Below, piece by piece: positions 35,728-44,355 of a DNA stretch of 64,000 nucleotides; within the stretch, counting starts at the first letter, position 1, and the number at the start of each line of letters is the position of its first letter. The notes under the pieces are model-generated. The model searched no databases. It had not been told where the DNA came from and saw nothing but the letters and a program-made list of their open reading frames with translations. The translations under genes were made by a program, and so were the position numbers. The stretch comes from Rothia mucilaginosa (GTDB taxonomy: Bacteria > Actinomycetota > Actinomycetes > Actinomycetales > Micrococcaceae), in assembly GCF_901875305.1 (NCBI RefSeq), contig NZ_CABFLY010000004.1:62001-126000 (forward strand), given 5' to 3'.

Positions 35728-37170
35728 ATGAGCGCACAGAGCACCGCCTCCACCCTGCCCCCTCTGGGCACCGGGAAGCACAGCCGATACCTCGGCGTCA
35801 TTGCCCTCATCGCCACCTTCGGCGGACTGCTCTTCGGCTACGACACCGGAGTGATCAACGGCGCGCTCGAACCCATGAGCCGCGAACTCGGCATGGACTC
35901 CACCGCCCAAGGCTGGGTCACCGGATCGCTCGCCTTCGCCGCCGCTATCGGCGCGCTCGGATGCGGCCGCATCTCCGATCGGTACGGCCGCCGAATCACC
36001 ATCATTGGGCTCTCCACCATCTTCTTTATTGGCGCCCTGACCTGTGTCTTTGCACCCAACGTCGCCGTGCTCATCACCGGGCGCACCCTGCTCGGCCTGG
36101 CGGTCGGTGGCGCCTCCGCCGTAGTGCCTGTGTTCCTCGCAGAGCTCGCACCCTACGAAATTCGAGGCTCCCTCTCCGGCCGCAACGAGCTCATGGTCGT
36201 GGGCGGTCAGCTTGCCGCGTTCATCGTGAACGCCCTCATCGGCAACGTATGGGGCGAGCACGACGGCGTGTGGCGCTGGATGTTCGCTATCTGCACCCTG
36301 CCCGCCATCGGCCTGTTCGTCGGCATGCTGCGTGTGCCCGAGTCGCCGCGATGGCTGCTGCGCGTCGGCAAGCGTGAGCAGGCGCTTGAGGTGATGAAGC
36401 GCATCCGCTCCACCGAACGTGCCGAAGCTGAAATCGCCGACATTGAGCGCACCCTGCAGGCGGAGGCGACCACCCAGAACGATGCGGCGGGTAAGGAAAG
36501 CGTGGGCGTGCGCGGCTGGTTCGTGCGCATCCTGCTCGTCGGTATTTTGGTCGGCGCGGGCCAGCAGCTGACCGGCATCAATTCGATCATGTACTACGGC
36601 ATTAAGGTGCTCAAGGAAGCCGGTTTCAGCGAATCCGCGGCGCTCATTGCGAATATTGCGCCGGGTACGATTGCGGTGCTTGGTTCCATCCTGTCGCTGC
36701 GCCTGATAGAGCGTGTGCCGCGCCGCGTCATGGTCATTACCGGCTATAGTTCAACTGCGTTTTTCCACGTGCTGATTGCGGGCGCATCCATGCTGCTGCC
36801 CGCCGATAGCGCGGCGCGTCCATGGATTCTGCTGGTGCTCATCGTCTGCTTTGTGGGCGCGATGCAGACCTGCCTGAACGTGTCGACGTGGGTGATTATG
36901 AGTGAGCTGTTCCCGCTGCGTGTGCGTGCGGCGGGTATGGGTATTTCGGCGTTTAGCGGCTGGATGATGAACGGTGCGCTGTCGCTGGCGTTCCCCGTGA
37001 TTCTGGGTGCGGTCGGTCTGACCGGCTCCTTCATTGGCTTTGCCGTGGTGAACGTGGTCATTGCGCTGCTGATGTCCCGCAATCTGCCGGAGACTCGCGG
37101 CGTGAGCCTGGAGCAGGTGGAGCGTGGCGTGATGGACGGTAGCATCTACCCCTTCGCACACAAGCGTTAG
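35728..37170 (+). CDS. MFS sugar porter (proton symporter of the XylE/GlcP type)
   Basis: This 480-aa protein has 12 membrane helices and the sugar-porter marks: FGYDTGVINGAL in helix 1, DRYGRRITIIG after helix 2, PESPRWLLR before the central loop, GQQLTGINSIMYYG in helix 7, RLIERVPRR, and NLPETRGVSLEQVE after helix 12. The QQ-x-x-GIN motif binds hexoses in characterised members. GTG 35629 is in frame, but ATG 35728 has AAAGGA 6 nt before it. Glucose, galactose or xylose are candidates. A terminator follows. Confidence 0.9.
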   Translation: MSAQSTASTLPPLGTGKHSRYLGVIALIATFGGLLFGYDTGVINGALEPMSRELGMDSTAQGWVTGSLAFAAAIGALGCGRISDRYGRRITIIGLSTIFFIGALTCVFAPNVAVLITGRTLLGLAVGGASAVVPVFLAELAPYEIRGSLSGRNELMVVGGQLAAFIVNALIGNVWGEHDGVWRWMFAICTLPAIGLFVGMLRVPESPRWLLRVGKREQALEVMKRIRSTERAEAEIADIERTLQAEATTQNDAAGKESVGVRGWFVRILLVGILVGAGQQLTGINSIMYYGIKVLKEAGFSESAALIANIAPGTIAVLGSILSLRLIERVPRRVMVITGYSSTAFFHVLIAGASMLLPADSAARPWILLVLIVCFVGAMQTCLNVSTWVIMSELFPLRVRAAGMGISAFSGWMMNGALSLAFPVILGAVGLTGSFIGFAVVNVVIALLMSRNLPETRGVSLEQVERGVMDGSIYPFAHKR

Positions 37171-37196
37171 ATTTGGCGGTTTTTAGGCAAGAATGA

Positions 37197-37233
37197 GGCG
37201 GGCGGCCCCTCCCCGGTGGAGGTGCCGCCCGCC
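37197..37233. terminator. Terminator between the sugar porter and the antitoxin gene
   Basis: GGCGGGCGGC pairs with GCCGCCCGCC, with inner CCTCC/GGAGG arms. It lies between convergent genes. Confidence 0.75.
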
Positions 37234-37253
37234 TTGCAATATGCGTTGAAAGA

Positions 37254-37535
37254 CTAGTCTGCAGGGTTCTTTTCGAGGAACTCGTTGAGGCCGATGCGGT
37301 AGCCGTCATCTTCGGCGCGTGCCTTGCGCAGAGCCTCAATGTCGAGGAGCTCTTCGTACTCTTCCAGTAGCTTCAAATCTTCGTAGGAGATGAGCGCGGC
37401 AACAGTCTTTCCGTTGCGGCTGATGAGGGGACGTTCGCCGGAGAACACGGCTTCGTTGACTTTGGTTCCGAGGTTGTCGCGGAGTTCTTTAAGAGTCGTG
37501 ACATTGGAACGAGTCCGGTGAGTGGTGACAGTCAT
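37254..37535 (-). CDS. Phd/YefM-type antitoxin
   Basis: The 93-aa protein has the Phd/YefM fold in its first 60 residues: VTTLKELRDNLGTKVNEAVFSGERPLISRNGKTVAALISYEDLKLLEEY, which forms the DNA-binding dimer. An acidic tail (residues 60-93) would wrap the toxin. The likely toxin gene lies on the opposite strand, starting about 170 nt away, instead of directly downstream as is usual. The shared region between them holds strong palindromes that this protein probably binds. Confidence 0.88.
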   Translation of the reverse strand: MTVTTHRTRSNVTTLKELRDNLGTKVNEAVFSGERPLISRNGKTVAALISYEDLKLLEEYEELLDIEALRKARAEDDGYRIGLNEFLEKNPAD

Positions 37536-37609
37536 GACTGGTTCCTTTCTGGGGTTTATGCGTTAGCTCCGAGGATAGTTCCTGTGTAGGTTCCATCCAG
37601 GAGAGCTAC

Positions 37610-37656
37610 TTACATAGTATACACAATGTAAAGTATGTAAAAAGTGTACACTTTTT
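37610..37656. promoter_or_regulatory. Operator palindromes of the divergent toxin-antitoxin pair
   Basis: Two elements are seen: TTACAT-N10-ATGTAA (37610-37631), enclosing GTATACAC, and the perfect 18-bp palindrome AAAAAGTGTACACTTTTT (37639-37656). Both contain a GTRTACAC half-site. They lie between the two start codons and could let the antitoxin repress both genes at once. Confidence 0.75.
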
Positions 37657-37703
37657 CTGCTAAGGTTGAGGTTAAGATTTAAAACTCTGCCTGAAGGATG
37701 CAG

Positions 37704-37997
37704 ATGACTGCAAACCATCTCTCAAACCCCACGTACCGGGTCGAATTGACGCGTAAAGCAGCGAAAGAACTGAAGAAAATCCAACGAGAAGACCGGGCCG
37801 TCTTCGAGAAAATTATCGCCTGCCTCCAATCCCTTGGCGATGACCCATATATGACGGGAGTCAAGAAGCTACAGGGTGAAGAAGGGTACAGGGCGCGAGT
37901 AGGAAATTATCGCATTCTGTACACCATTGATAACGGGGCAGTTATTGTTGAGGTTTTCCGAGTCGGGCATCGGCGAGAGGTTTACCGCGGCCTGTAG
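37704..37997 (+). CDS. RelE/ParE-superfamily toxin
   Basis: The 97-aa protein (ATG 37704 has GAAGG at 6 nt; ATG 37698 touches it) reads as a RelE-type ribosome-dependent mRNA endonuclease: YRVELTRKAAKELKKIQREDR, LQGEEGYRARVGNYRILYTIDNG and a final VFRVGHRREVYRGL. The Arg in the RVGNYRILY strand and the C-terminal basic HRREVY match catalytic positions of RelE. It is transcribed away from its antitoxin, an unusual layout. An alternative is two unrelated leftovers side by side, but the shared operator argues for a pair. Confidence 0.88.
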   Translation: MTANHLSNPTYRVELTRKAAKELKKIQREDRAVFEKIIACLQSLGDDPYMTGVKKLQGEEGYRARVGNYRILYTIDNGAVIVEVFRVGHRREVYRGL

Positions 37998-38312
37998 GGT
38001 ATAGAGTTCTGAGGCTACCCCCGGCACCCGGCCGTGATGGCTACCCGGGGTGCCTCTGGGAGGCTCATCCCTCGGGCGTGTCGCAAAATTTTTTTATATT
38101 TTTTGCGAATAATCCATAAAAGCCTCCCACAAGGTCCTTTATTTATAATGCTCGGTTCAGCACGCCGTAAATGTCGTTGTGTAAACCCAAAATAAGAGAC
38201 TTAATCCACATAATCCGTTCGGCGCAAGCGTAGCGACTGTTCATTGAACGAGAAGCAAGGAACCCCTACCCTGAAACCCCGCCCGCAAGGTGCTACCTTC
38301 AAGAAGGTACTA
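37998..38312. other. Intergenic region between toxin and P450
   Basis: No gene seen. A GGCACCC/GGGTGCC hairpin near 38023-38053 may end the toxin transcript. An A/T-rich run (38085-38110) follows. TACCTTC-AA-GAAGGTA (38294-38309) is an inverted repeat just before the P450 promoter and may be an operator. Confidence 0.45.
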
Positions 38313-38340
38313 TTGACTACAAAGCACCGAAATATATGCT
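38313..38340 (+). promoter_or_regulatory. Candidate promoter of the P450 gene
   Basis: TTGACT (38313-38318) and TATGCT (38335-38340) with a 16-nt spacer, about 90 nt before the start. Confidence 0.5.
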
Positions 38341-38428
38341 TGGACTACGCGAGCACACACCGCGCAGCCACCGGAACGTATCGTCACCCGGTGCAATACA
38401 CATGACTCTAATGGAATACAGGTGAACT

Positions 38429-39640
38429 ATGACTGAGAACGTACACAACGATTGGGATTTGCGTAGCGAAGAGGTCCAGAAGGACCAGGTAGCAGCATAC
38501 GACGCGATGCGCCGCCGCTGCCCCGTCGCCCACGACGAATTTATGGGATACTCCGTCTTCAAGAACGCCGATGTGCAGCACGTTCTCGACCACCCCGAAA
38601 TCTACTCCAACGTGGTCTCCAACCGCCACATCGCCGTCCCCAACGGCATGGACGCCCCCGTGCACACCGCGTTCCGCGCAATCAACGACAAGTACTTCAC
38701 CCCCGAACGCCTGGCCCCCTTCGCACCCGTCATCCGCGAGGCCGTGAAGGCCCTCATCGCAGAACTGCCCCGCGGCGAAGAGGTAGACGTCATGCAGGGC
38801 TTCGGCCAGGCCTACGCAATGCGCGTACAGAACGCCTTCATGGGCTGGCCCGCATGCCTTGAGCAGCCCCTCACCGAGTGGATCGAAAAGAACCGCGTGG
38901 CCACCCTGCGCCGTGACCGCGCAGAAATCGCTAAGGTCGCCCTCGAATTTGACGGTTACATCCGCCAGCTGCTCGATGAGCGCCGTGAGGACGCCGCAGC
39001 GGGCAACCCCAAGGATGTCACCGCCGAGCTGCTCACCGACATTGTGGACCTGCCCGGCGAAGAGCCCCGCACCATGACCGACGAAGAGATCGTCAGCCTC
39101 ATCCGTAACTGGACCGTGGGCGAGCTCTCCACCGTCTCCGCAACCGTGGGCGTATTCGTGAACTTCCTGGCACGCAACCGTGCCGAGCAGGACCGTCTGC
39201 GCGCATCTCTCTCCGACGGTAACGCTATCGATGACCGTAGCGAAATCGCCCTCGCCGTTGAAGAAATCATGCGACTTGAAGACACCCTCGTCACCAACCG
39301 CCGCATCACCACCGAGGACACCGAACTTGGCGGCCGCACCCTGCCCGCCGGCTCCCGCGTGACCATCAACTGGGCAAGCGCAAACCGCGACGAGGACGCC
39401 TTCGAAGACGCCCTCACCTACAACCCACACCGCGACCAGTCCCGCAACCTCGTGTACGGTGACGGCGTCCACGTCTGCCCCGGTGCGCCCCTGGCACGCC
39501 TGGAACTGCGCATCCTGATGGAAGAGCTGCTGCGCGGCACCGAATCCATCGAGATTGCGGACGAGAGCGAGAAGCCCGCAACTGTGAACGCCGTGTACCC
39601 GGTCTCCGGCTACTCGGTCGTGCGCGCTATCTTCAACTAA
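38429..39640 (+). CDS. Cytochrome P450
   Basis: This 403-aa soluble P450 has the heme loop YGDGVHVCPGAPLARLELR (Cys350), the ExxR motif in EEIMRLEDT, and the conserved NWASANRDEDAFEDA stretch before the heme loop. The I-helix reads NWTVGELSTVSATVG: the usual acid-threonine pair (AG-x-D/E-T) is shifted to GELST, so oxygen activation may differ or the enzyme may use peroxide. AGGTGA precedes the ATG. No ferredoxin or reductase gene adjoins. The substrate cannot be told. A terminator follows and the gene appears monocistronic. Confidence 0.93.
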   Translation: MTENVHNDWDLRSEEVQKDQVAAYDAMRRRCPVAHDEFMGYSVFKNADVQHVLDHPEIYSNVVSNRHIAVPNGMDAPVHTAFRAINDKYFTPERLAPFAPVIREAVKALIAELPRGEEVDVMQGFGQAYAMRVQNAFMGWPACLEQPLTEWIEKNRVATLRRDRAEIAKVALEFDGYIRQLLDERREDAAAGNPKDVTAELLTDIVDLPGEEPRTMTDEEIVSLIRNWTVGELSTVSATVGVFVNFLARNRAEQDRLRASLSDGNAIDDRSEIALAVEEIMRLEDTLVTNRRITTEDTELGGRTLPAGSRVTINWASANRDEDAFEDALTYNPHRDQSRNLVYGDGVHVCPGAPLARLELRILMEELLRGTESIEIADESEKPATVNAVYPVSGYSVVRAIFN

Positions 39641-39703
39641 AGCGTAATGAGCACCGGTAGTATTGCCCGAGCGGAATGAGCCGGATGCTGTAGCATAACG
39701 CAA

Positions 39704-39738
39704 GAGGCGCCGAACCCTTTGCTGGGGTTTGGCGCCTC
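39704..39738 (+). terminator. Terminator after P450
   Basis: GAGGCGCCGAACCC pairs with GGGTTTGGCGCCTC (one G-T) around a short loop. Confidence 0.8.
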
Positions 39739-39855
39739 GCGCTGTTAAGAGTGAATAGTAGGGGTAGTGGTGGCCGGTATCAGCCGCGCACTATAGATGA
39801 AACGGAATATTCCCTATCGGCTATATAGCCTAGTTGGCTATCTAGAAAGCTGAAT

Positions 39856-40755
39856 CTAGCGGCTAGAACTCATGACTGAAGGATTCACAGAAGAACCCGC
39901 AGAGCCGCTCGCAGACGGACGAGCTGAAGCACTCGCTGAGGCCGAAGTAGAAGCCTCCGCTGTAGCCGATGCCGACTCCTCCGGAGACAGAGCCGTACCA
40001 TCCGCATGAACACCAGCCATCGCCGGAGTCACACCGTTCACAAATTTCAACTTTGCCTGCTTGAACTGGTACTCGGGAGCGCAGGTCAGCTTGTACTTCG
40101 AATTCGATAGTTCACGAATCGACTTCACATAATTCTGAGTCTCCTCAAACGGAGGAACACCGCCGTACTTCTCCACAGAACCGGGGCCCGCGTTATAGCC
40201 GACGAGCACCACATCCTGCAACTGGTCCTCGGAAGAGGCGTACTTCGCCAAGCGAGTACGCAACTCAGCCAAATAACGTGCCTGCGCAGCAATCGCATCG
40301 TGCGGGTTCAACACGTTACCGCCGTTACCGAAACTGTAGTGCTCGGCGTTCCACGCCTCATCGGTAAACTGTGCAATACCCTTGGCGCCCTGATGGGACT
40401 CAACGCCCACGCGCCAGTGGCTCTCAGTCTCAATCTGCGCGGCCATGACACCCGCCCGGAAACCCGACACCTTAGCGCCCTGCTCAAAATCGCTTCGCAG
40501 GGCGGCGGGCGCGTAGGACAGCTCCGTCATGCCGCAATAATTATCGTAGGTGGCCGCCAAACCGGCGACACCTCCGCCCAGCAGAACCGCCGAAGCAATA
40601 ATCTGCCAGTGCGCTAGAGCCCCGGCCAGGAATCGCAAGGGAAAAGCCCTACGCGGCCGAGGGGAAGAAATCTGTTGATCCGCCGAAACGGAAGTGTGGT
40701 TGGAGGCGCTCGTAGCGTTACGCTCGGAAGGGGCGCCCGAAGTGCTATGTGCCAT
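39856..40755 (-). CDS. Membrane-anchored lytic transglycosylase, SLT domain
   Basis: The 299-aa protein has a 45-residue cytoplasmic stretch, one membrane helix (about 50-70), then an SLT domain (90-230). Catalytic Glu111 lies in QIETESHW. GAKGIAQF, NPHDAIAAQARYLAELR, GYNAGPGSVEKYGG and FEETQNYVKSI are the family's glycan-groove motifs. The last 60 residues are a low-complexity Ala/Ser tail, likely a wall-spanning or flexible region. It would cut peptidoglycan strands outside the membrane. Confidence 0.9.
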   Translation of the reverse strand: MAHSTSGAPSERNATSASNHTSVSADQQISSPRPRRAFPLRFLAGALAHWQIIASAVLLGGGVAGLAATYDNYCGMTELSYAPAALRSDFEQGAKVSGFRAGVMAAQIETESHWRVGVESHQGAKGIAQFTDEAWNAEHYSFGNGGNVLNPHDAIAAQARYLAELRTRLAKYASSEDQLQDVVLVGYNAGPGSVEKYGGVPPFEETQNYVKSIRELSNSKYKLTCAPEYQFKQAKLKFVNGVTPAMAGVHADGTALSPEESASATAEASTSASASASARPSASGSAGSSVNPSVMSSSR

Positions 40756-40924
40756 CCATCCAGACTAACGTACCCGTACCGCAGATACCGACAAAATACC
40801 CCCGGATGAGGTTAAAACCATAGTCAGCGCGTAATACGAACCCCATCCCGGCCCGGCGCAAACAGTCCGGATGCCCGCCTTCGAGAAAGGAAAACCGCCC
40901 GGGAAGTGCCCCCGGGTAGCAGAA

Positions 40925-40964
40925 GGCCCCGCCAGGCGTATCCGAGGATGCACCCGGCGGGGCC
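40925..40964 (-). terminator. Terminator after the copper protein fusion
   Basis: GGCCCCGCC and GGCGGGGCC arms enclose a 22-nt loop between this gene and the transglycosylase. Confidence 0.55.
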
Positions 40965-41007
40965 ACACGAATCCCGCTGCCGCGAGGAACTCAGCTTGCG
41001 AGGTTGC

Positions 41008-43995
41008 CTAGCGGTCGGTCACCACAATCTTGCCGGCGGCACCGCGCTCCATCTCCGAGAAGGAGTGGTTCACGAATGTGTACGTGCCGGACTCCAAGAA
41101 CTGCATCTCCACGAAGCCGCCCTGGGCGGGTGTCAGATCCAGCGCCTGGCTGTGGCCGTCACGGCTGCCGTACGCATCCGCGCCGCGGCGCAGTAGGTAG
41201 CCGCCCTCCTTGTAGACGGTGTCGAATTGCGAACCGACCACGTGGAAGCTCGTGCCGTGGTTCGGGCCAGCCGCCATCACCCAAATACGCACGCGCTCAC
41301 CCTTCTTCACCTGCAACGGCTTTGCCTTGTACTGGGTTGCGTGGCCGTTGAACATGGTCAGTGTGGGCGTGCCCGCCGCAATCAGGTCAGGCGAGTTCTC
41401 CGCCAGCTTATTGCCGTCGGAGGCGGTCTTGCCGGTATCGTGCAGGTACGCTTCACCCTGAACCATTACGTACTCGTGATCGACCGGGTCAAGGTCCGCC
41501 GGGTCAATGATGACCGCACCGTACATGCCCTGAGTCATGTGCAGGCTCAGCGGGGCGGTACTGCAGTGGTACAGCCACATGCCGGCGGCCTTCGCCTCGA
41601 AACGGTAGACGAGACGCTCACCGGGGGCGATGGTCTTCATCGTGTTATCGGGGGAGACCATGCCCGCGTGGAAGTCGAGCGAGTGGCCCATCGTGCTGTT
41701 GTTGATGAGTGTAATTTCAAAAATGTCGCCGACTTTACCGTGCAGAACCGGGGCCATGTTCTGCCCGTTGAAGGTCCACATGTGGACGGTCACGCCGGGG
41801 GCAACCTCGCGGTCGACCTCCTGCACCTGCAGGGTGACTTTGCGGACGGTCTTACCGTTCACCTGCTCGGCGGTGTTCAGCGCCGGGATGTTCGGGTCGC
41901 GGTACTGATAGCCGCTACCGGGCGCCGCAGACATGTCAATCTTGCCGTTAGCGACCGTCATAAGGGTCGGGACGTTACCCGTCGCGGCGTGGTTGTGGTT
42001 GGTGTGGTCACCGGAAGCCAGCTGCTGCGAGGATGCACCGGTCACCTTCACCTTGAGGACCATGCCCAGGGAGCGGTGGCCCGCCACGGAGCAGTACGCC
42101 TCGGTATCGGCGGTCATGACGCCGGCGTCCACGGTCTTCGTCTCGCCGGGGTTGATGGTGCCGGTGGTTGCGCCGTTATCGAAGGTCAGGTCGTGGGTCA
42201 TGCCCTGATCCTCGTTGGTGACCTCGACGACCAGGCGGTTACCGGCGGGCACCTCCACCTCGGCGGGGGTGAAGCGGTAGTTGCTGGTTGCCTTCACCTT
42301 GACGGTGGTGGTCTGGCCGGTCGGCGCGACCGCCTGCGAGCCGGCGTCCAGGGTGGGCAGGGCCGAGAGGTTCAGCGCGGAGGGGTTCACGGCAAAGCCC
42401 AGCAGGAAGGCCATGGCCACGGCCAGGGCAGCCTGGAAGCTCTGCTTGGCGTGCGGGACGGGCTCGGGGGTGAGCGCCTCCGGGGTGAAGACGGGCTTCT
42501 CGCCGCGGGCGCGGGCCGCCATCATCTCCTTGCGGGCGTTTACCGAGGCCTTCACACCGCGAATCATGAGCGGAATGAACACGGCCAGGGCCAGAGCACC
42601 CACGACGGCGACGGCAATCTTAATGGACTGGCCAACCGCCGCGCCGGGCATCATGAAGACGAGCAGGGACAGGTTCACGGCGGTCACGCGGGCCGCGGCA
42701 AAACGGTTAAATTCCTTGTTGGATGCGCGCACCACCGCCGGGCCGCCGCCCATGCGTTGCGGCAACAGGTAGCTCATCGCGCCGAGCAGCACCTGAAGCA
42801 GGAAGCCAACCACGAAAATGGGGGTCACGGCGCGCATATCCAGCTGCGCGAAGGGGGTGGCCGCCACCATGACGATGGTCGCCACAACGCCCACCAGGAA
42901 CCAGCAGAAGCCCATACCCACGCTCATGGGCGGGTACTCGTTCGGGCGCTTGGAGCGCAGGGTACGAACCATCACCCCGGCCACGAGTAGCAGGCCCAGC
43001 AGGTACACCACGAGGCCGGCCACGGCTAGCGGGCGCAACCCGAAGAGCGCGCCGACCAGGGTCAACGCAACGCCACCGCACATGAGGTACAGGGCGCGCA
43101 CGCTGTGGGCGAGTGCCTTATCCACCATCTTGGTGCGCAACATGGTCGGCCAGAAGGTTACCAGCGTACCAACCACCGTGATGCCAACGAACCCGAGCAC
43201 GTTCACGGCCTCGTGAGCGAGCAAAAACTGCGAGTGCAGGGTGCCGTTCAGGCCCGGGTAGGCCACCATTGCGCCGAGCAGGGCACCCAGGGGTAGCAAC
43301 AGGGCCGCAACGATGTAGAAGCGAATCGTCGCGCCAAAGCGGGAGGGTAGGGCGCGGCGTACCTGACCCATCAGGTAGATGCCGTGCCAGGCCACCATCG
43401 CGCCGACGACGAGGGCGCCCACCACCGTGGCGGCATAGAGTCCCGGCACGCTCAGCTGGCCAACCATGCCAATCATGAGAAGTACGATCCCCGCGTTCAG
43501 CGTGAAGATGCGGCCCACCTGGACCTTGCGCTGCTCATCGGGAATCTTGATCTTCATGAGCGCTTCGGTGAAGTGCTGCGACCAAATTAGAATCGAGTTC
43601 GTAATCAGGCCTAGGGTCACCATGTGCACCATCAGCCAGCCGCTATTCGGAATGATGCGGTGCAGCAGAAGCGCACCGATGAGGGCAAACATCCAGTAAG
43701 AAACGGGCTTAGAAGCGCGACGATGCCACGTACCGCGACCGGATGCGCGGCGCGCAATCTCTTCGGTGGTGAGGGAAGCGCCGGGGATTCCAGCCGGGCG
43801 CATGCCGATGCTCAGCCCGGAGGAGCCGCCTCCGGAGACAGCCGCACCGCCTGCTGAACCGCCGGGTGCACCGATGCTCAGCCCGCCGACGCTCCGGGGA
43901 TGCTGACCGTCAGGCGTGCCGCCGCCGGTCGCGCCAGGGCGCTCGCCGCCGTTTGGCTTCTCGCTTTCGGGTGGGGTGCCGAGATGTTCGCTCAC
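41008..43995 (-). CDS. Membrane-cupredoxin-copper nitrite reductase fusion
   Basis: The 995-aa protein joins three parts. Residues 80-500 are a polytopic membrane domain of about 12 helices with conserved His (HMVTLGLITNSILIWSQHF, LLAHEAVNVLGF), of a kind found with NnrS/heme-copper-like proteins. Residues 570-665 are a cupredoxin with copper ligands in MTHDLTF and YCSVAGHRSLGM. Residues 690-990 match NirK/AniA: MGHSLDFH, WLYHCSTAPLSLHMTQGM (type 1 His, Cys, His, Met) and GTSFHVVG (type 2 His). It should reduce nitrite to nitric oxide at the outer membrane face, with the cupredoxin as built-in electron donor; that flow is inferred. The start is GTG. Confidence 0.85.
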   Translation of the reverse strand: MSEHLGTPPESEKPNGGERPGATGGGTPDGQHPRSVGGLSIGAPGGSAGGAAVSGGGSSGLSIGMRPAGIPGASLTTEEIARRASGRGTWHRRASKPVSYWMFALIGALLLHRIIPNSGWLMVHMVTLGLITNSILIWSQHFTEALMKIKIPDEQRKVQVGRIFTLNAGIVLLMIGMVGQLSVPGLYAATVVGALVVGAMVAWHGIYLMGQVRRALPSRFGATIRFYIVAALLLPLGALLGAMVAYPGLNGTLHSQFLLAHEAVNVLGFVGITVVGTLVTFWPTMLRTKMVDKALAHSVRALYLMCGGVALTLVGALFGLRPLAVAGLVVYLLGLLLVAGVMVRTLRSKRPNEYPPMSVGMGFCWFLVGVVATIVMVAATPFAQLDMRAVTPIFVVGFLLQVLLGAMSYLLPQRMGGGPAVVRASNKEFNRFAAARVTAVNLSLLVFMMPGAAVGQSIKIAVAVVGALALAVFIPLMIRGVKASVNARKEMMAARARGEKPVFTPEALTPEPVPHAKQSFQAALAVAMAFLLGFAVNPSALNLSALPTLDAGSQAVAPTGQTTTVKVKATSNYRFTPAEVEVPAGNRLVVEVTNEDQGMTHDLTFDNGATTGTINPGETKTVDAGVMTADTEAYCSVAGHRSLGMVLKVKVTGASSQQLASGDHTNHNHAATGNVPTLMTVANGKIDMSAAPGSGYQYRDPNIPALNTAEQVNGKTVRKVTLQVQEVDREVAPGVTVHMWTFNGQNMAPVLHGKVGDIFEITLINNSTMGHSLDFHAGMVSPDNTMKTIAPGERLVYRFEAKAAGMWLYHCSTAPLSLHMTQGMYGAVIIDPADLDPVDHEYVMVQGEAYLHDTGKTASDGNKLAENSPDLIAAGTPTLTMFNGHATQYKAKPLQVKKGERVRIWVMAAGPNHGTSFHVVGSQFDTVYKEGGYLLRRGADAYGSRDGHSQALDLTPAQGGFVEMQFLESGTYTFVNHSFSEMERGAAGKIVVTDR

Positions 43996-44355
43996 ACAAT
44001 CACTACTTTCACTGCTGGTTGTTCACGTCGAGACGTCGATGCGTTTACGTTGGTGTGGTGACGTCGGTGTGTTCGGGGGCGCTCCGCATCCGCTAGACTC
44101 CGCGAAGGGCGCGTCGAATGCCATACAAACCCATTATATTGCCCCATTTGCACCAATTTTGAAGACAGTACGTGCGTATAAATGCGCTCTGTGGTGCGCT
44201 CCGGGAGCCTATGAATCTGCGCCCTGATGCATCGGATGCACCTTCTTCGCGTTACACTGTTATGGCTTGAAAACGCTGATGCCCCGCACTCTCACAGCGC
44301 ATCCGAAACACCCTGCGCCGGGATCCGCAGCATACCCTCACAGTAAGGACACCAC
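43996..44355. promoter_or_regulatory. Divergent promoter region of the nitrite reductase and GT87 genes
   Basis: A 360-nt gap without a supported gene. It must hold promoters in both directions. I see no convincing -35/-10 pair and no clear NsrR- or FNR-type site. Confidence 0.4.

Noticed and set aside
38408..39703. 431-codon frame antisense to the P450
   Set aside because: Shadow frame; the P450 heme and ExxR motifs are on the other strand.
41227..42990. 587-codon frame antisense to the nitrite reductase fusion
   Set aside because: His/Gly/Val-rich shadow; the opposite frame has copper-site motifs.
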